Shown piece by piece: positions 35,226 through 45,770 of a stretch of 64,000 nucleotides of DNA. The stretch is taken from contig CALVWF010000002.1 in NCBI GenBank assembly GCA_944364615.1, forward strand, positions 209,483 to 273,482, in the 5' to 3' direction. Both the position numbers and the translations under genes were made by a program. The notes beneath the pieces were generated by a model. The model was not told the origin of the DNA. It saw only the letters and a program-made list of their open reading frames with translations, and ran no database searches. Each line of letters begins with the position of its first letter. The stretch's first letter is position 1. Origin of the DNA: an uncultured Clostridia bacterium. Its GTDB lineage: Bacteria; Bacillota; Clostridia; Christensenellales; CAG-314.

Positions 35226-35324
35226 AATTAACAGGTCGTATCGGCATGCCGAACGATACTTTATAGTTTATTCTTTTACTGTAAAAAGAACCGATATTGC
35301 AATGCAAGTCGGATTGGAGAAATT

Positions 35325-35957
35325 ATGGTAAACGACAAAAAAGGCTATTCTATAGCCCTTTACGCAATGATGCTCGCACTGATTTTTGTGGCAATGATGC
35401 TCGACCGTCTTATTAGTCTTGCGTTGCCCGTGTCAATGGCGCTTTTAACGCTGACGGTGACATTCAGTTGCTGTTTCTGGCGAAACAGTTGGACAAACGG
35501 AGTACTTGCCTGCACGTTTTTCGGAGTGGCGTCAATGATAAAAGGGTTTATTTTCCCGGAGATTATTCCCGTAAGCATCAATCCTCTTGTATCCGTGTTG
35601 CCTCGTGCGATAATGGGTTTTGCCGCATTCGGCACATACCGTCTGATGCTTAAACTTACACAAAAACACAAGACCTACGGCAGACAGGTGGCATGTATTA
35701 CGGTTGCTGTTTTAGTCGGGCTTGTGGTAAACACTTTGCTTTATCTTTCCGCCGTAAATCTTTACAAGATTTTTTTGAAGGAAGAGTACAACGGCGTATT
35801 TGCAACTATATATCTTGTGCTTTTTACCAATATAATTCCCGAATATGCCGTTTCGTTACTGTTGGTTCCGCACATTGTGCTTGCATTGCGCAAGGCGACA
35901 CACCTCGGTACTGAAGGCAAACTGACGCCTGCTCGTCCCGACAATGACAAGGAGTAA
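35325..35957 (+). CDS. ECF transporter S component, probably pantothenate-specific
   Basis: The 210-residue protein has six predicted membrane helices (about 8-28, 30-52, 58-80, 86-105, 120-142 and 160-185). Its ECF S-component entry is YSIALYAMMLALIFVAMMLDRLI, with FPEIIPVSINPLVSVLPRAIMGFAAFGTYRL. No ATPase is adjacent, so it would use the EcfA1A2T module at 827-3356. The next gene, 4 nt away, is pantothenate kinase coaX, which makes pantothenate the likely substrate. Specificity is inferred from context. The preceding ribosome site is GGAG. Confidence 0.8.
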   Translation: MVNDKKGYSIALYAMMLALIFVAMMLDRLISLALPVSMALLTLTVTFSCCFWRNSWTNGVLACTFFGVASMIKGFIFPEIIPVSINPLVSVLPRAIMGFAAFGTYRLMLKLTQKHKTYGRQVACITVAVLVGLVVNTLLYLSAVNLYKIFLKEEYNGVFATIYLVLFTNIIPEYAVSLLLVPHIVLALRKATHLGTEGKLTPARPDNDKE

Positions 35958-35961
35958 ATTT

Positions 35962-36741
35962 ATGATAATGGCTGTTGACATTGGCAACACCAATGTGAAA
36001 ATAGGTATTTTTGACAACGGAGTAATGACAAACTCCTTTAAAATGAGCACGATTATCAACCGCACGTCCGACGAATACGTTGCCGTACTCACTCAGTTGC
36101 TTCATCACAACAACATCAGACTGGAAGACATCAGGGGCGCGATTATTTCTTCGGTCATACCGCAGTTGGATTACACCTTTTCCAATGTTATAAGTTACTG
36201 TTTCGGAATAAAGCCTCTCGTACTGGGCGTAGGAGTCAAGACGGGGTTGCACATTAAATACGATTCTCCGCGCGAACTGGGAAGCGACCGTATCGCTACA
36301 TGCGTCGCCGCCGTTAAGGAAGCGGGCGCTCCAGTTATAGTGGTGGACTTCGGTACCGCGACGACAGTAAACGTAGTCAACGAAAAACACGAATTCCTGG
36401 GCGGGTGTATCACGCTCGGAATACGTTCCACAAGCGACGCGTTGAGCCGTCAGACAGCCAAACTGCCCAGCGTTGAGTTGAAGGCTCCCGGAAAAATAGT
36501 CGCTCAATCCACATCCAAGGCTATACAAAGCGGTATTATTTACGGTACTGTTGGGCAAATTAAATATATCGTGGAAAAAATCAAGCAGGAAACGGGACTC
36601 GTCAATGCCAAAGTAGTAGCCACGGGCGGAATGTCCGAACTGGTTTACGGCGTGGAAAAAATATTTGACTATATCGACCGTGCATTGTCTTTGAAGGGAC
36701 TTTACGAAATATACAGACTCAACAGCGACAAATTACAGTGA
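35962..36741 (+). CDS. coaX: Type III pantothenate kinase CoaX
   Basis: CoaX phosphorylates pantothenate in the first step of CoA synthesis. The 259-residue protein has the ASKHA phosphate-1 motif MAVDIGNTNVKIGIF, ISSVIPQLDY, the SPRELGSDRIA pantothenate loop, the phosphate-2 motif VVDFGTATTVNVV, GGCITLGI, and ATGGMSEL. ATG 35962 follows AAGGAG by 7 nt. It is co-transcribed with the S-component upstream, a transport-and-trap pair. Confidence 0.94.
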   Translation: MIMAVDIGNTNVKIGIFDNGVMTNSFKMSTIINRTSDEYVAVLTQLLHHNNIRLEDIRGAIISSVIPQLDYTFSNVISYCFGIKPLVLGVGVKTGLHIKYDSPRELGSDRIATCVAAVKEAGAPVIVVDFGTATTVNVVNEKHEFLGGCITLGIRSTSDALSRQTAKLPSVELKAPGKIVAQSTSKAIQSGIIYGTVGQIKYIVEKIKQETGLVNAKVVATGGMSELVYGVEKIFDYIDRALSLKGLYEIYRLNSDKLQ

Positions 36742-36749
36742 TATATCTT

Positions 36750-36783
36750 CCCCGACTTGTGTTTGCGCAGTCGGGGTTTGTTT
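36750..36783 (+). terminator. Terminator of the coaX operon
   Basis: The 8-bp stem CCCCGACT with AGTCGGGG (36750-36757 and 36769-36776) is followed by TTTGTTT. The T tract is interrupted, so some readthrough into uvrB is possible. Confidence 0.65.
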
Positions 36784-36807
36784 GCACATACGGTTACAGG
36801 AGAGAAC

Positions 36808-38781
36808 ATGGATTTCAAGTTACATTCCAAATACAGCCCTTGCGGCGACCAGCCTACGGCAATAAACGGTCTTGTTGAAGGACTGAACAGCGGATTGCGC
36901 ACACAGGTTTTAAGGGGCGTTACGGGCAGCGGCAAGACGTTTACTATGGCAAACGTGATTGCGGCGGTCAATCGTCCCGCGCTTGTCGTGTGTCACAACA
37001 AGACGCTTGCCGCTCAGTTGTGCAACGAATTCCGCGAATTTTTTCCGGAGAACAGGGTGGAGTTTTTCGTGTCCTATTACGATTACTATATGCCCGAAAG
37101 TTATATTCCGTCCAGGGATCTGTATATTGAAAAGGAAATAGACATCAATGACGAAATAGACAAGTTGCGTCACAGCGCCACTTGCTCGCTGTTCGAACGG
37201 CGCGATACGATAGTGGTTGCAAGCGTGTCTTGTATATACGGTCTGGGCGCGCCCGGCGAATACTATAAGATGAGTTTGTCCATGCGTCCCGGGGACAAGG
37301 TTTCCCGTGAAGAAATCATCAAGAAACTGGTGTCCATTCAATACACACGCAACGACATAGACTTCAAGAGAGGCACTTTCCGTGTCCGTGGCGACACGTT
37401 GGAAATTTTTCCCGCATCTGCCTCCGAACACGCTTTGCGCGTGGAATTCTGGGGAGATGAAATCGAACGCATTTCCGAAACGGAAGTCGTTACGGGAAAT
37501 ACCGTGGCAACGTTGCTGCACAGTATAGTATTTCCCGCAAGTCACTATGTGGTAGAGGGCGTTACTATGGAAAGCGCGTTGAAGCAGATACGCGCGGACA
37601 TGGAGAAGGAAGTAAAGGCTTTCGAAGATAAAGGCAGAATAGTAGAAGCGCAAAGACTGCATCAGCGTGTGTCCTACGACCTCGAAATGATGGCGGAAAT
37701 GGGATATTGCAGCGGCGTGGAAAATTATTCGAGATATTTTGACGGCAGGGAAAAGGGTATGCCACCCTATACATTGCTTGACTATTTCCCCGAAGACTTT
37801 ATTACCTTTATAGACGAAAGTCATATTACCATTCCGCAAATACGCGGAATGTACAACGGCGACCGCGCGAGAAAGGACAATCTTGTAGGTTACGGATTCC
37901 GTATGACCAGCGCTTACGACAACAGGCCGCTGACCTTTGACGAATTCGATTCGCGTATAGGACAACTGATATGCGTTTCCGCAACGCCCGCAAGTTACGA
38001 GATGTCCGAGGCGGATAAAGTTTGCGAACAACTGATACGCCCCACAGGATTGCTCGATCCCAAGGTGGAAGTGCGCAAAGTGGAAGGACAGATTGACGAC
38101 CTGTTGGGAGAAATACACAAGGTAACGATGAACAACGGCAGAGTGCTTGTGACCACTCTTACCAAGCGAATGGCGGAAAATCTTACCGACTATCTTGCCA
38201 AACACAATATACGGGTAAGGTATATGCACTCGGAAATCGACACGCTGGAACGCGTGGAAATAGTTTCTGCACTGAAAAAAGGCGAATTCGACGTGCTTGT
38301 GGGCATTAACCTGTTGCGTGAAGGACTGGATATACCGCAGGTTCAACTTGTGGCGATACTGGACGCCGACAAAGAAGGATTTTTGCGCAGCGAAACATCC
38401 TTGATACAGACTATAGGCCGTGCCGCGCGTAACGCCGAAGGCAGGGTAATAATGTACGCCGACGTAATGACGGACAGTATGAAACGTGCCATAGAGGAAA
38501 CAAACCGCCGACGTGAAATTCAGAATCAGTACAACGTGGAACACGGAATAGTACCGAAAACCATCGAACATCAGGTGGAAAACACATTGGAAATAACGGT
38601 AAAACAGTCTGCGACCATGACGGTCGATCAGTTGAAACGAGAAATTTCCAACCTTACCCAGCGCATGAAAACTGCGGCAAGTCAACTGGATTTCGAACAG
38701 GCGATAGTATTGCGTGAGCAGGTGGCAAAATTAAGTAAAAAACTGCAAAAGGCTCAATCGGCCAAAAAGGGCAACAAATGA
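36808..38781 (+). CDS. uvrB: Excinuclease ABC subunit UvrB
   Basis: The 657-residue helicase-like nucleotide excision repair protein has Walker [15 protein letters not shown], the beta-hairpin [21 protein letters not shown], the DEAD-type FIDESH, helicase motif [22 protein letters not shown], and a C-terminal UVR motif ([20 protein letters not shown]) that binds UvrC. It receives damaged DNA from UvrA. ATG 36808 follows AGGAGAG. It overlaps uvrA by 4 nt (ATGA). Confidence 0.97.
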   Translation: MDFKLHSKYSPCGDQPTAINGLVEGLNSGLRTQVLRGVTGSGKTFTMANVIAAVNRPALVVCHNKTLAAQLCNEFREFFPENRVEFFVSYYDYYMPESYIPSRDLYIEKEIDINDEIDKLRHSATCSLFERRDTIVVASVSCIYGLGAPGEYYKMSLSMRPGDKVSREEIIKKLVSIQYTRNDIDFKRGTFRVRGDTLEIFPASASEHALRVEFWGDEIERISETEVVTGNTVATLLHSIVFPASHYVVEGVTMESALKQIRADMEKEVKAFEDKGRIVEAQRLHQRVSYDLEMMAEMGYCSGVENYSRYFDGREKGMPPYTLLDYFPEDFITFIDESHITIPQIRGMYNGDRARKDNLVGYGFRMTSAYDNRPLTFDEFDSRIGQLICVSATPASYEMSEADKVCEQLIRPTGLLDPKVEVRKVEGQIDDLLGEIHKVTMNNGRVLVTTLTKRMAENLTDYLAKHNIRVRYMHSEIDTLERVEIVSALKKGEFDVLVGINLLREGLDIPQVQLVAILDADKEGFLRSETSLIQTIGRAARNAEGRVIMYADVMTDSMKRAIEETNRRREIQNQYNVEHGIVPKTIEHQVENTLEITVKQSATMTVDQLKREISNLTQRMKTAASQLDFEQAIVLREQVAKLSKKLQKAQSAKKGNK

Positions 38782-41612
38782 AAGATATAATTATTAAAAA
38801 TGCCAAAGAAAACAACTTAAAGGGTATCGATCTCACCATCCCCCGCGACAAACTCGTGGTATTTACGGGATTGTCGGGAAGCGGTAAATCATCATTGGCA
38901 TTTGACACTATATTTGCCGAAGGTCAGCGTCGTTACGTTGAAAGTCTGTCCTCTTACGCGAGACAGTTCCTCGGACAGATGGACAAGCCTGACGTGGAAT
39001 CCATCGAAGGTCTGTCTCCGGCAATTTCCATCGATCAGAAAACGACCAACAACAATCCCCGTTCCACCGTGGGTACTGTTACGGAAATTTACGACTATCT
39101 GCGTTTGCTTTACGCAAGAGTGGGCACTCCTTACTGTCCCAACTGCGGTTGCGAAATAAAACGTACAACAGTTGACCAGATTTGCGACAAAGTAATGGCA
39201 ATGCCCGAACAAAGCAAGATAATGATACTTGCTCCCGTAGTGCGCGGAAGAAAGGGCGAATATTCCAAGTTGTTCGAGCAACTTAAAAAGAGCGGCTATT
39301 CGAGAGTAAACGTGGATGGTATTCAGTACACGTTGGAAGACGAAATAAAACCTGAAAAGAACAAAAAACACAACATCAGCGTTGTAGTTGACAGACTGAT
39401 AGTGCGTCCGGAAATGGGCACACGGCTTTCAGACAGTGTGGAAACGGCTTTAAAACTTGCCGAAGGACTGGTAGTGGTATCCTGCGAAGGAGAGGAGACG
39501 CTGTTTTCCGACAGATATTCCTGTCCCGAATGTGGCTTTACGCTGGAAGAACTGGAACCGCGCGCGTTCAGTTTCAACTCTCCTTTCGGAGCATGTCCCG
39601 AATGTACCGGACTGGGAGTAAAGAAAGTCTTTGACGAAAAACTTATAATTCCCGACGACAGCCTGTCGTTGCATCAGGGAGCAGTCAAACTGATGGGCTT
39701 TAATTTAGGCGCCGACAGTTGGATGAACACCTATTTCGAATACCTTTCAAAGCGATACGGTTTTTCCTGTGACGTACCTGTCAGAGAACTGTCCAAGCAG
39801 GCATATGACATTCTGATGTACGGTAACGGCGGAGAGTATTTCCAACTGGAAACACGTTCGGGCAAACCTTTCCGCTCCACATGGGAAGGTATCGTACCGA
39901 TGATGACGAGGCGTTATTCCGAGTGTACAAGCGACAGCATACGTCAGGAATACGAAAAATTTATACAGGATATGCCTTGTCCCGTTTGTCACGGCAAACG
40001 TCTTAAACCGGAAGTTTTGTCCGTCAAGGTGGGCGGAGTGAATATTTACGATCTGTGCGAAAAGTCCATTGACGAGACGGTACAGTTTTTCAATCAACTC
40101 AAACTGGATGAAACCAAGACCAAGATTGCCGAAATGGTGCTTAAAGAAATAAAGGCAAGACTTAAATTTTTGTGTGACGTGGGCTTGAATTACCTTACTT
40201 TGAACAGATCTGCAGGCAGTCTGTCAGGCGGTGAAGCGCAACGTATAAGACTTGCAACACAGATAGGAAGCGGACTTACGGGAGTATTGTATATACTGGA
40301 CGAGCCGAGTATAGGACTTCATCAACGCGACAACACTCGTCTTATAAACACACTGTGCAAACTGCGTGATTTAGGCAATACGCTGATAGTGGTAGAACAT
40401 GACGAAGAGACAATAATGTCCGCCGATTATGTGGTGGACATCGGTCCGGGAGCGGGAATACACGGAGGTCAGGTCGTCGCACAAGGCACTCCTCAGGAAA
40501 TAATGCAATGCGAGCAGTCCATCACAGGTCAGTACCTTTCCGGCAAAAAGTTTATAGCCGTTCCCAAGGAACGTCGCAAGGGCAACGGGCATTTCCTCGA
40601 CATCAAGGGCGCCCGTCAGAACAATCTCAAAAACATCGACGTGTCCATTCCTCTCGGAACATTTACCGTAATTACGGGCGTTTCGGGAAGCGGTAAATCC
40701 AGTCTTATAAACGAAGTGATGTTGCCTTATCTGTCCAATCAGTTGAATCGGGCGAGAGTGCGTTCGTCACAGTGCGACGGTATCAGCGGAACGGAATATC
40801 TCGACAAGGTGATAAGCATCGACCAAAGTCCCATAGGACGCACCCCGAGGAGCAATCCAGCAACTTACACGGGCGTGTTTACCAATATAAGAGATCTGTT
40901 TGCCACAACGCCCGACGCCAAGGAACACGGCTACAAAGCAGGACGTTTCAGCTTCAACGTAAAGGGGGGCAGATGCGAAAACTGCGGCGGCGACGGAATA
41001 TTGCGTATTGCGATGAACTTTCTTCCCGACGTCTATGTCCCCTGCGAAGTGTGTCACGGCAAACGCTACAACAGGGAAACCTTGCAGGTCAAATACAAGG
41101 GCAAGAACATCAGCGACGTGTTGGAAATGACTGTGGAAGAGGCTATCGGATTTTTCAACGCCGTGCCTAATATCCGCAACAAGATACAGACGTTGTACGA
41201 TGTCGGTTTGGGTTACATCAAGTTGGGACAGCCTGCCACAACTCTTTCAGGCGGTGAGGCGCAACGCGTCAAACTTGCTACCGAACTGTCCAGACGCAGT
41301 ACAGGCCGTACGATATACGTGCTTGACGAACCTACCACAGGTCTTCACACCGACGACGTTGCCAAATTGATACAAATACTCGACCGACTGACGGAAGCGG
41401 GAAACACGGTGGTGGTCATCGAACACAATCTCGACGTAATAAAAGTTGCCGACTATATAATAGATCTCGGTCCCGAGGGGGGCGACAAGGGTGGCACCGT
41501 GGTAACCTGCGGAACTCCAGAACAGGTAGCGGAAGTAAAGGAAAGTTACACCGGACAGTACCTCAAACGGGTGCTGAATCAACAGGACAAATCAACAGGA
41601 GAAATTAAATGA
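38778..41612 (+). CDS. uvrA: Excinuclease ABC subunit UvrA
   Basis: The 944-residue damage-recognition ATPase has two ABC modules. The N-terminal one has GLSGSGKSS, zinc fingers (CPNCGCEI and [26 protein letters not shown]) and signature [20 protein letters not shown]. The C-terminal one has GVSGSGKSS, a zinc finger [14 protein letters not shown], and [14 protein letters not shown]. It is complete and of family-typical length. Its stop overlaps the next ATG (ATGA), giving a uvrB-uvrA-DUF3592 operon. Confidence 0.97.
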   Translation: MKDIIIKNAKENNLKGIDLTIPRDKLVVFTGLSGSGKSSLAFDTIFAEGQRRYVESLSSYARQFLGQMDKPDVESIEGLSPAISIDQKTTNNNPRSTVGTVTEIYDYLRLLYARVGTPYCPNCGCEIKRTTVDQICDKVMAMPEQSKIMILAPVVRGRKGEYSKLFEQLKKSGYSRVNVDGIQYTLEDEIKPEKNKKHNISVVVDRLIVRPEMGTRLSDSVETALKLAEGLVVVSCEGEETLFSDRYSCPECGFTLEELEPRAFSFNSPFGACPECTGLGVKKVFDEKLIIPDDSLSLHQGAVKLMGFNLGADSWMNTYFEYLSKRYGFSCDVPVRELSKQAYDILMYGNGGEYFQLETRSGKPFRSTWEGIVPMMTRRYSECTSDSIRQEYEKFIQDMPCPVCHGKRLKPEVLSVKVGGVNIYDLCEKSIDETVQFFNQLKLDETKTKIAEMVLKEIKARLKFLCDVGLNYLTLNRSAGSLSGGEAQRIRLATQIGSGLTGVLYILDEPSIGLHQRDNTRLINTLCKLRDLGNTLIVVEHDEETIMSADYVVDIGPGAGIHGGQVVAQGTPQEIMQCEQSITGQYLSGKKFIAVPKERRKGNGHFLDIKGARQNNLKNIDVSIPLGTFTVITGVSGSGKSSLINEVMLPYLSNQLNRARVRSSQCDGISGTEYLDKVISIDQSPIGRTPRSNPATYTGVFTNIRDLFATTPDAKEHGYKAGRFSFNVKGGRCENCGGDGILRIAMNFLPDVYVPCEVCHGKRYNRETLQVKYKGKNISDVLEMTVEEAIGFFNAVPNIRNKIQTLYDVGLGYIKLGQPATTLSGGEAQRVKLATELSRRSTGRTIYVLDEPTTGLHTDDVAKLIQILDRLTEAGNTVVVIEHNLDVIKVADYIIDLGPEGGDKGGTVVTCGTPEQVAEVKESYTGQYLKRVLNQQDKSTGEIK

Positions 41613-42028
41613 TAATTCTAATTTTAGGCGCTGTAATGGTAATATTGAGTGTAATAGTACTCTTTACCTACATTCGTTTTGTCAGACGCAGTATCAAGAC
41701 GGAGGCAACTATTGTCAAGGTGGATCGTAAAAACGTTACGGGAGAAATCAAACCCGGTGAAAGCGGAGGCGGTTCCGTTGCCGTGGAATACATGTTTGAT
41801 GGCAAAAAATACGTCAACGTGTTGGCGGAAAATCTCGTTGACCTTTCCGATCAGCAAAAAATTAAGGAAGGCAACAAAATCACCATATACGTAGATACCA
41901 CTTCACCCGAAAAGGTGGAAGGAACAAATCCCCGTCAGATGTTCACAATTTCGATTTTTTCCCTAATCGCGGGATTGGCATTTCTGACAGTGGGAATACT
42001 GTCCGTGTCGGGCGTAATAAATCTGTGA
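41609..42028 (+). CDS. DUF3592-like membrane protein
   Basis: The 139-residue protein has an N-terminal helix (about 2-23), an extracytoplasmic or cytoplasmic beta domain ([52 protein letters not shown]), and a C-terminal helix (about 112-136). This pattern matches DUF3592. The function is unknown. It is translationally coupled to uvrA by ATGA, although a repair role is not implied. Confidence 0.78.
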   Translation: MIILILGAVMVILSVIVLFTYIRFVRRSIKTEATIVKVDRKNVTGEIKPGESGGGSVAVEYMFDGKKYVNVLAENLVDLSDQQKIKEGNKITIYVDTTSPEKVEGTNPRQMFTISIFSLIAGLAFLTVGILSVSGVINL

Positions 42029-42063
42029 CAGTCTGAAACATATAAACTGTTTATAAGAAGTTT

Positions 42064-42097
42064 GCGGGCAGACGACATCGATCGTCGCCCGTATTTT
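42064..42097 (+). terminator. Terminator of the uvrBA operon
   Basis: A compound stem (CGGGC with GCCCG and inner GACGA with TCGTC, one bulged A) is followed by TATTTTT. A second hairpin follows at 42135-42159. Confidence 0.72.
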
Positions 42098-42134
42098 TCC
42101 GTCGTAATGCAATTTCAAAAACTGAAAATCGTCG

Positions 42135-42160
42135 AGACGCCGTTGAGGCGTCTTATTTTT
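42135..42160 (+). terminator. Second terminator before the pst operon
   Basis: The 7-bp stem AGACGCC with GGCGTCT (42135-42141 and 42147-42153) has a 5-nt loop and a TATTTTTT tail. Confidence 0.65.
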
Positions 42161-42168
42161 TGCATTTT

Positions 42169-42221
42169 TTACAACTTTATTACAACTGCACTCAAAGGTT
42201 GTTACAAATGTACACTACAAT
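42169..42221 (+). promoter_or_regulatory. Pho box and promoter of the pst operon
   Basis: TTACA occurs at 42169-42173, 42180-42184 and 42202-42206, i.e. at offsets 0, 11 and 33. A weaker CTCAA lies at the missing offset of 22. The 11-bp phasing of TT(A/C)ACA-like direct repeats is the form bound by Gram-positive PhoP. A -10 box TACAAT (42216-42221) lies 10 bp beyond the last repeat and there is no consensus -35, as expected for an activator-dependent promoter. The regulator is encoded at 46469. Confidence 0.7.
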
Positions 42222-42252
42222 GGCAGTGATCCTGAAAGGAGGAAAGAAGGTA

Positions 42253-43182
42253 ATGAAAAAAATATTTGCAGTAATTCTGGCAATAACATTGTTGACGGGC
42301 GCATTTGCATTTGCCGCCTGCCAACCCAACGATACAATTGTGGTAGTAGGCAGAGAAGCGTCCAGCGGAACACGCGAAGCGTTTGACAAAGTAGTGGCAA
42401 AAGACGGTATGACCTTGGAAGAATACGGCAACGAGACAAATCCCGATGACGACGCCGAATCGGGTTACCGTGAGGGAGCGCTGTATTTTACGAGCACATC
42501 GGGTGTGGCAAGCAAGGTTGCGACCGGTAAAAATGCCATTGGCTACATTTCACTCGGCTCGGTAGACTCTACGGTCAAGGCATTGAAGGTAAACGGAACC
42601 GAACCTTCGACGGAGACAGTACTCAGCGGTGAATATCCCATTCAGAGACCTTTCGTAATAATGACAAGCAAGACAACTGCTCTTACGGCTGTTGCGGCTG
42701 ACTTCCTCAACTTTTTGAAGAGCAGTACCGCACAGCAGATAGTTACAAATGAAAAGGCGGTTTCCCTTACGGACGAGCAACAGCGCAACGCTCCCGTTAC
42801 GGAGTATACGCCTCTGACATCCGCACCTCAGGGTGACCTTACCATAAATGTAAGAGGTTCTACATCTATGGCGGACCTTATGGACGCACTTGTAGGCAAG
42901 TACATAGAACTTAACAGTTGGATGCAACAAAGTAACTTTAAAATCGATTTACAGGGATCTTCCACAGGCAGAAGCGCGGTTGACGCCGATACCGTCGGCA
43001 ATGTGATCGGTATGGCAAGTTCCGCAGAAAAGGCCGACACCCCCAGAAATTACTTCAACATCGCTTTGGATGCGGTTGCAGTAGTAGTCAACCCCAACAG
43101 CAGTCTTACACAGATCACTCTCGAACAACTTTTTGACATCTACACGGGAAATATCACTAAGTTTTCCCAACTGGTAGGTTAA
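42253..43182 (+). CDS. pstS: Phosphate-binding lipoprotein PstS, apparently circularly permuted
   Basis: The 309-residue protein has a signal peptide (MKKIFAVILAITLLTGAFAF) with a lipobox-like FAAC, placing a lipidated Cys near residue 23. The mature part reads in the wrong order. It starts with IVVVGREASSGTREAF, a segment normally after the middle of PstS, and runs through NAIGYISLGSVDSTVKALKVNG, YPIQRPF and FLNFLKSSTAQQIV, normally the C-terminus. After a linker comes INVRGSTSMADLMDALV, IDLQGSSTGRSAV and IGMASSAEK, normally the N-terminus, ending in AVVVNPNSSLTQITLEQLFDIYTGNITKFSQLVG. All phosphate-contacting loops are present. AAAGGAGGA precedes ATG 42253. It is first gene of the pst operon. 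Confidence 0.9.
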   Translation: MKKIFAVILAITLLTGAFAFAACQPNDTIVVVGREASSGTREAFDKVVAKDGMTLEEYGNETNPDDDAESGYREGALYFTSTSGVASKVATGKNAIGYISLGSVDSTVKALKVNGTEPSTETVLSGEYPIQRPFVIMTSKTTALTAVAADFLNFLKSSTAQQIVTNEKAVSLTDEQQRNAPVTEYTPLTSAPQGDLTINVRGSTSMADLMDALVGKYIELNSWMQQSNFKIDLQGSSTGRSAVDADTVGNVIGMASSAEKADTPRNYFNIALDAVAVVVNPNSSLTQITLEQLFDIYTGNITKFSQLVG

Positions 43183-43189
43183 TGAAGAC

Positions 43190-44968
43190 ATGGTCAGTGC
43201 TAAGGTGAAAGAAACGCTCAGTAAAGTCTTGTTTACGGCGGCGGCGATAATCTGTATCGTCGCCGTTGTAACCATATTTGTCTTTATTGTGGCAAAAAGC
43301 ATACCCGCATTGTCGAAAATAGGGGTGTTTGACTTTATTTTCGGCGATGTGTGGCGTCCTGACAAGGAGGACGTTTACGACCAGGCCATCAACGGAAAAT
43401 ACGGCATATTGCCAATGATAGTAGGGTCTATATTCTCTACCGTCGGAGCAATAATCGTTGGTGGCGTACTGGGATTTTTTACAGCCGTATTTTTAGCGAG
43501 ATTCAGTTCGCCCAAGGTAAAAAAAATCTTCGGCACTGTAATCAATTTGCTTGCAGGCATTCCTTCCGTTGTGTACGGCTTTTTCGGAATGTATGTGATG
43601 ATTCCGCTGTTTTCAGGTATTTCTCCCACCGCAGACGGCAGCGGATTGTTGGTGACATCACTTGTTCTGGGCATAATGATACTGCCTACTGTCGTTGCAC
43701 TGTCTAAGACCAGTCTCGAAGCAGTTCCGCAAAGTTACTACGAGGGGGCAAGGGCTTTGGGAGCCAGGCACGAACAAGCCGTCTTTCGGACGGTAGTGCC
43801 TGCTGCAAAATCAGGTATAACCGCGTCTGTCATTTTGGGCGTGGGCAGAGCGATCGGCGAAACTATGGCGGTAATTATGATTGCAGGCAACAGTCCAGAG
43901 TATCCCGACGGGCTGTTCGGAAGTTTCCGTACACTGACTGCCAATATAGTGCTTGAAATGGGCTACGCAGGAGAAGTGCAGATGGGCGCATTGCTTTCGA
44001 CCGGCGTCATTCTGCTGATATTTATTGCAATCATAAATTTGCTGTTCGGTCTGGTGATGTCCGACAGAAAACAACACGGAAGCGGTCGCAGGCATTTGCG
44101 GGAAATAAAATACGATTTTTCCAAAGCAGGCAAAGTATTAAGTTGGGTGACCGCAGGCATAGTCGCGGTTGTGTTGGTGCTGATTATAGGTTTCGTGTTT
44201 ATAAAAGGCATACCTCACATTACGCCTCAACTGTTGTTCAGCGATTACAAATACGGAGGCGAACCGAGCATCGGTCCGGCTATTGTCGCCACGCTCATGC
44301 TCATTGTAATAAGCATTCTGATTGCCGTTCCTCTCGGAATTGCCACTGCGGTTTATCTCAACGAATATACCCGACGGGGCAGCCGTATGGTGAAAATCGT
44401 ACGCAGTGCCATCGACGTACTGAGCGGTATTCCGTCCATAGTGTACGGACTGTTCGGCGCACTGACATTCGTTGTGTGGTTCGGAAACACTACAAGTATA
44501 CTTGCGGGCGGATTTACCGTCAGCATAATGTTGCTTCCCGTGGTGGTGCGGTCAACGGAAGAAAGTCTCAAATCCGTGCCTGACAGTTTCCGAGAAGGTT
44601 CTCTGGCACTGGGTGCAGGCAAGGTAAGAACTATTTTTAAAGTTGTATTGCCTTCCGCTTTGCCGGGAATATTTTCCGCAATAATTCTTGCGGTGGGCAG
44701 AGTTGTCAGCGAAACCGCTCCGCTGATATGGACTATGGGGTCGGTAATTCAGCCTATGCCTACGGGATTTTTAGGGGGAGGGGCAACGCTTGCAGTTGCG
44801 CTTTACGCCCTTTCCAACGAGTACAGATACATGAACGAGGCGTATGCTACGGCGTGCGTGCTTATGATAATTGTACTTGCTCTTAACACGGCGGCAGGGA
44901 TCATTGCTTACCGTCTGCAAAGGAAATTACAAGGAGAAAAGAATGTTAAAAGAAAAAAAAGATACTGA
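43190..44968 (+). CDS. pstCA: Fused phosphate permease PstC-PstA
   Basis: One 592-residue frame encodes both permease subunits of the phosphate ABC transporter. Residues about 1-295 are PstC-like ([67 protein letters not shown]). Residues about 310-592 are PstA-like ([61 protein letters not shown]). Each half has about six helices and an EAA-type loop for PstB contact. The charged joint [19 protein letters not shown] links them. No stop or frameshift interrupts the joint. It overlaps pstB by 26 nt. Confidence 0.93.
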   Translation: MVSAKVKETLSKVLFTAAAIICIVAVVTIFVFIVAKSIPALSKIGVFDFIFGDVWRPDKEDVYDQAINGKYGILPMIVGSIFSTVGAIIVGGVLGFFTAVFLARFSSPKVKKIFGTVINLLAGIPSVVYGFFGMYVMIPLFSGISPTADGSGLLVTSLVLGIMILPTVVALSKTSLEAVPQSYYEGARALGARHEQAVFRTVVPAAKSGITASVILGVGRAIGETMAVIMIAGNSPEYPDGLFGSFRTLTANIVLEMGYAGEVQMGALLSTGVILLIFIAIINLLFGLVMSDRKQHGSGRRHLREIKYDFSKAGKVLSWVTAGIVAVVLVLIIGFVFIKGIPHITPQLLFSDYKYGGEPSIGPAIVATLMLIVISILIAVPLGIATAVYLNEYTRRGSRMVKIVRSAIDVLSGIPSIVYGLFGALTFVVWFGNTTSILAGGFTVSIMLLPVVVRSTEESLKSVPDSFREGSLALGAGKVRTIFKVVLPSALPGIFSAIILAVGRVVSETAPLIWTMGSVIQPMPTGFLGGGATLAVALYALSNEYRYMNEAYATACVLMIIVLALNTAAGIIAYRLQRKLQGEKNVKRKKRY

Positions 44969-45770
44969 CGTCGGAAGAAAAAACGGTACCGAGACAAATG
45001 TCAAAAAGGCGCCTTTCGGCAACAGTATCAGCGTTAAAAGGGCGGATCTGTTTTACGGGGATTTCCACGCATTGAAAAACATCAGCATCGAAATTCCGTC
45101 AAACAGAATTACCGCGTTTATAGGTCCTTCCGGTTGCGGAAAAAGCACGTTTTTAAAATGCTTCAACCGAATGAACGATCTTGTGGAAGGATGCCGTATC
45201 AGCGGCGAATTCCGTATAGGAGACGTCGACATATATTCCGACGCAACCGACGTCAACGAATTGCGCAAAAATGTGGGTATGGTTTTTCAGAAGCCCAATC
45301 CGTTCCCTATGAGCGTGTATGACAACATTGCCTACGGTCCGCGTACATTCGGAGTACGCAAACGTTCGCAACTGGATGAGATTGTGGAGCGCTCTCTTAC
45401 ACAGGCGGCAATGTGGGATGAACTCAAAGACCGTCTGAATAAATCCGCGCTGGGACTGAGCGGAGGTCAGCAACAGCGCCTGTGCATTGCGAGAGCGTTG
45501 GCAGTTCAGCCCCAAATTATACTTATGGACGAACCTACCAGTGCGCTGGACCCCATTTCAACGGGCAAGATAGAAGATTTGTGTTCGCAACTCAAAGAAC
45601 AGGTCACAGTGGTGATAGTGACGCACAACATGCAACAGGCTGTAAGAATTTCCGACAAGACGGCATTTTTTCTGTTGGGCGACCTTGTGGAATACGGAGA
45701 TACCGAAAAAATGTTCACAATGCCTCACGACAAGCGCACGGAAGATTACATCACGGGGAGGTTCGGCTGA
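44943..45770 (+). CDS. pstB: Phosphate ABC transporter ATP-binding protein PstB
   Basis: The 275-residue ATPase has Walker [25 protein letters not shown] in the Q-loop region, signature [14 protein letters not shown], and Walker [15 protein letters not shown] Lys/Glu-rich N-terminal extension of about 25 residues precedes the domain. AAGGAG lies 5 nt before ATG 44943, inside the pstCA 3' end. Its stop overlaps the phoU start (TGATG), indicating coupled translation. Confidence 0.96.
   Translation: MLKEKKDTDVGRKNGTETNVKKAPFGNSISVKRADLFYGDFHALKNISIEIPSNRITAFIGPSGCGKSTFLKCFNRMNDLVEGCRISGEFRIGDVDIYSDATDVNELRKNVGMVFQKPNPFPMSVYDNIAYGPRTFGVRKRSQLDEIVERSLTQAAMWDELKDRLNKSALGLSGGQQQRLCIARALAVQPQIILMDEPTSALDPISTGKIEDLCSQLKEQVTVVIVTHNMQQAVRISDKTAFFLLGDLVEYGDTEKMFTMPHDKRTEDYITGRFG

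Noticed and set aside
36910..38685. A 591-codon open frame opposite uvrB
   Set aside because: Antisense to uvrB with no family resemblance or ribosome site. The same effect as at ppdK.
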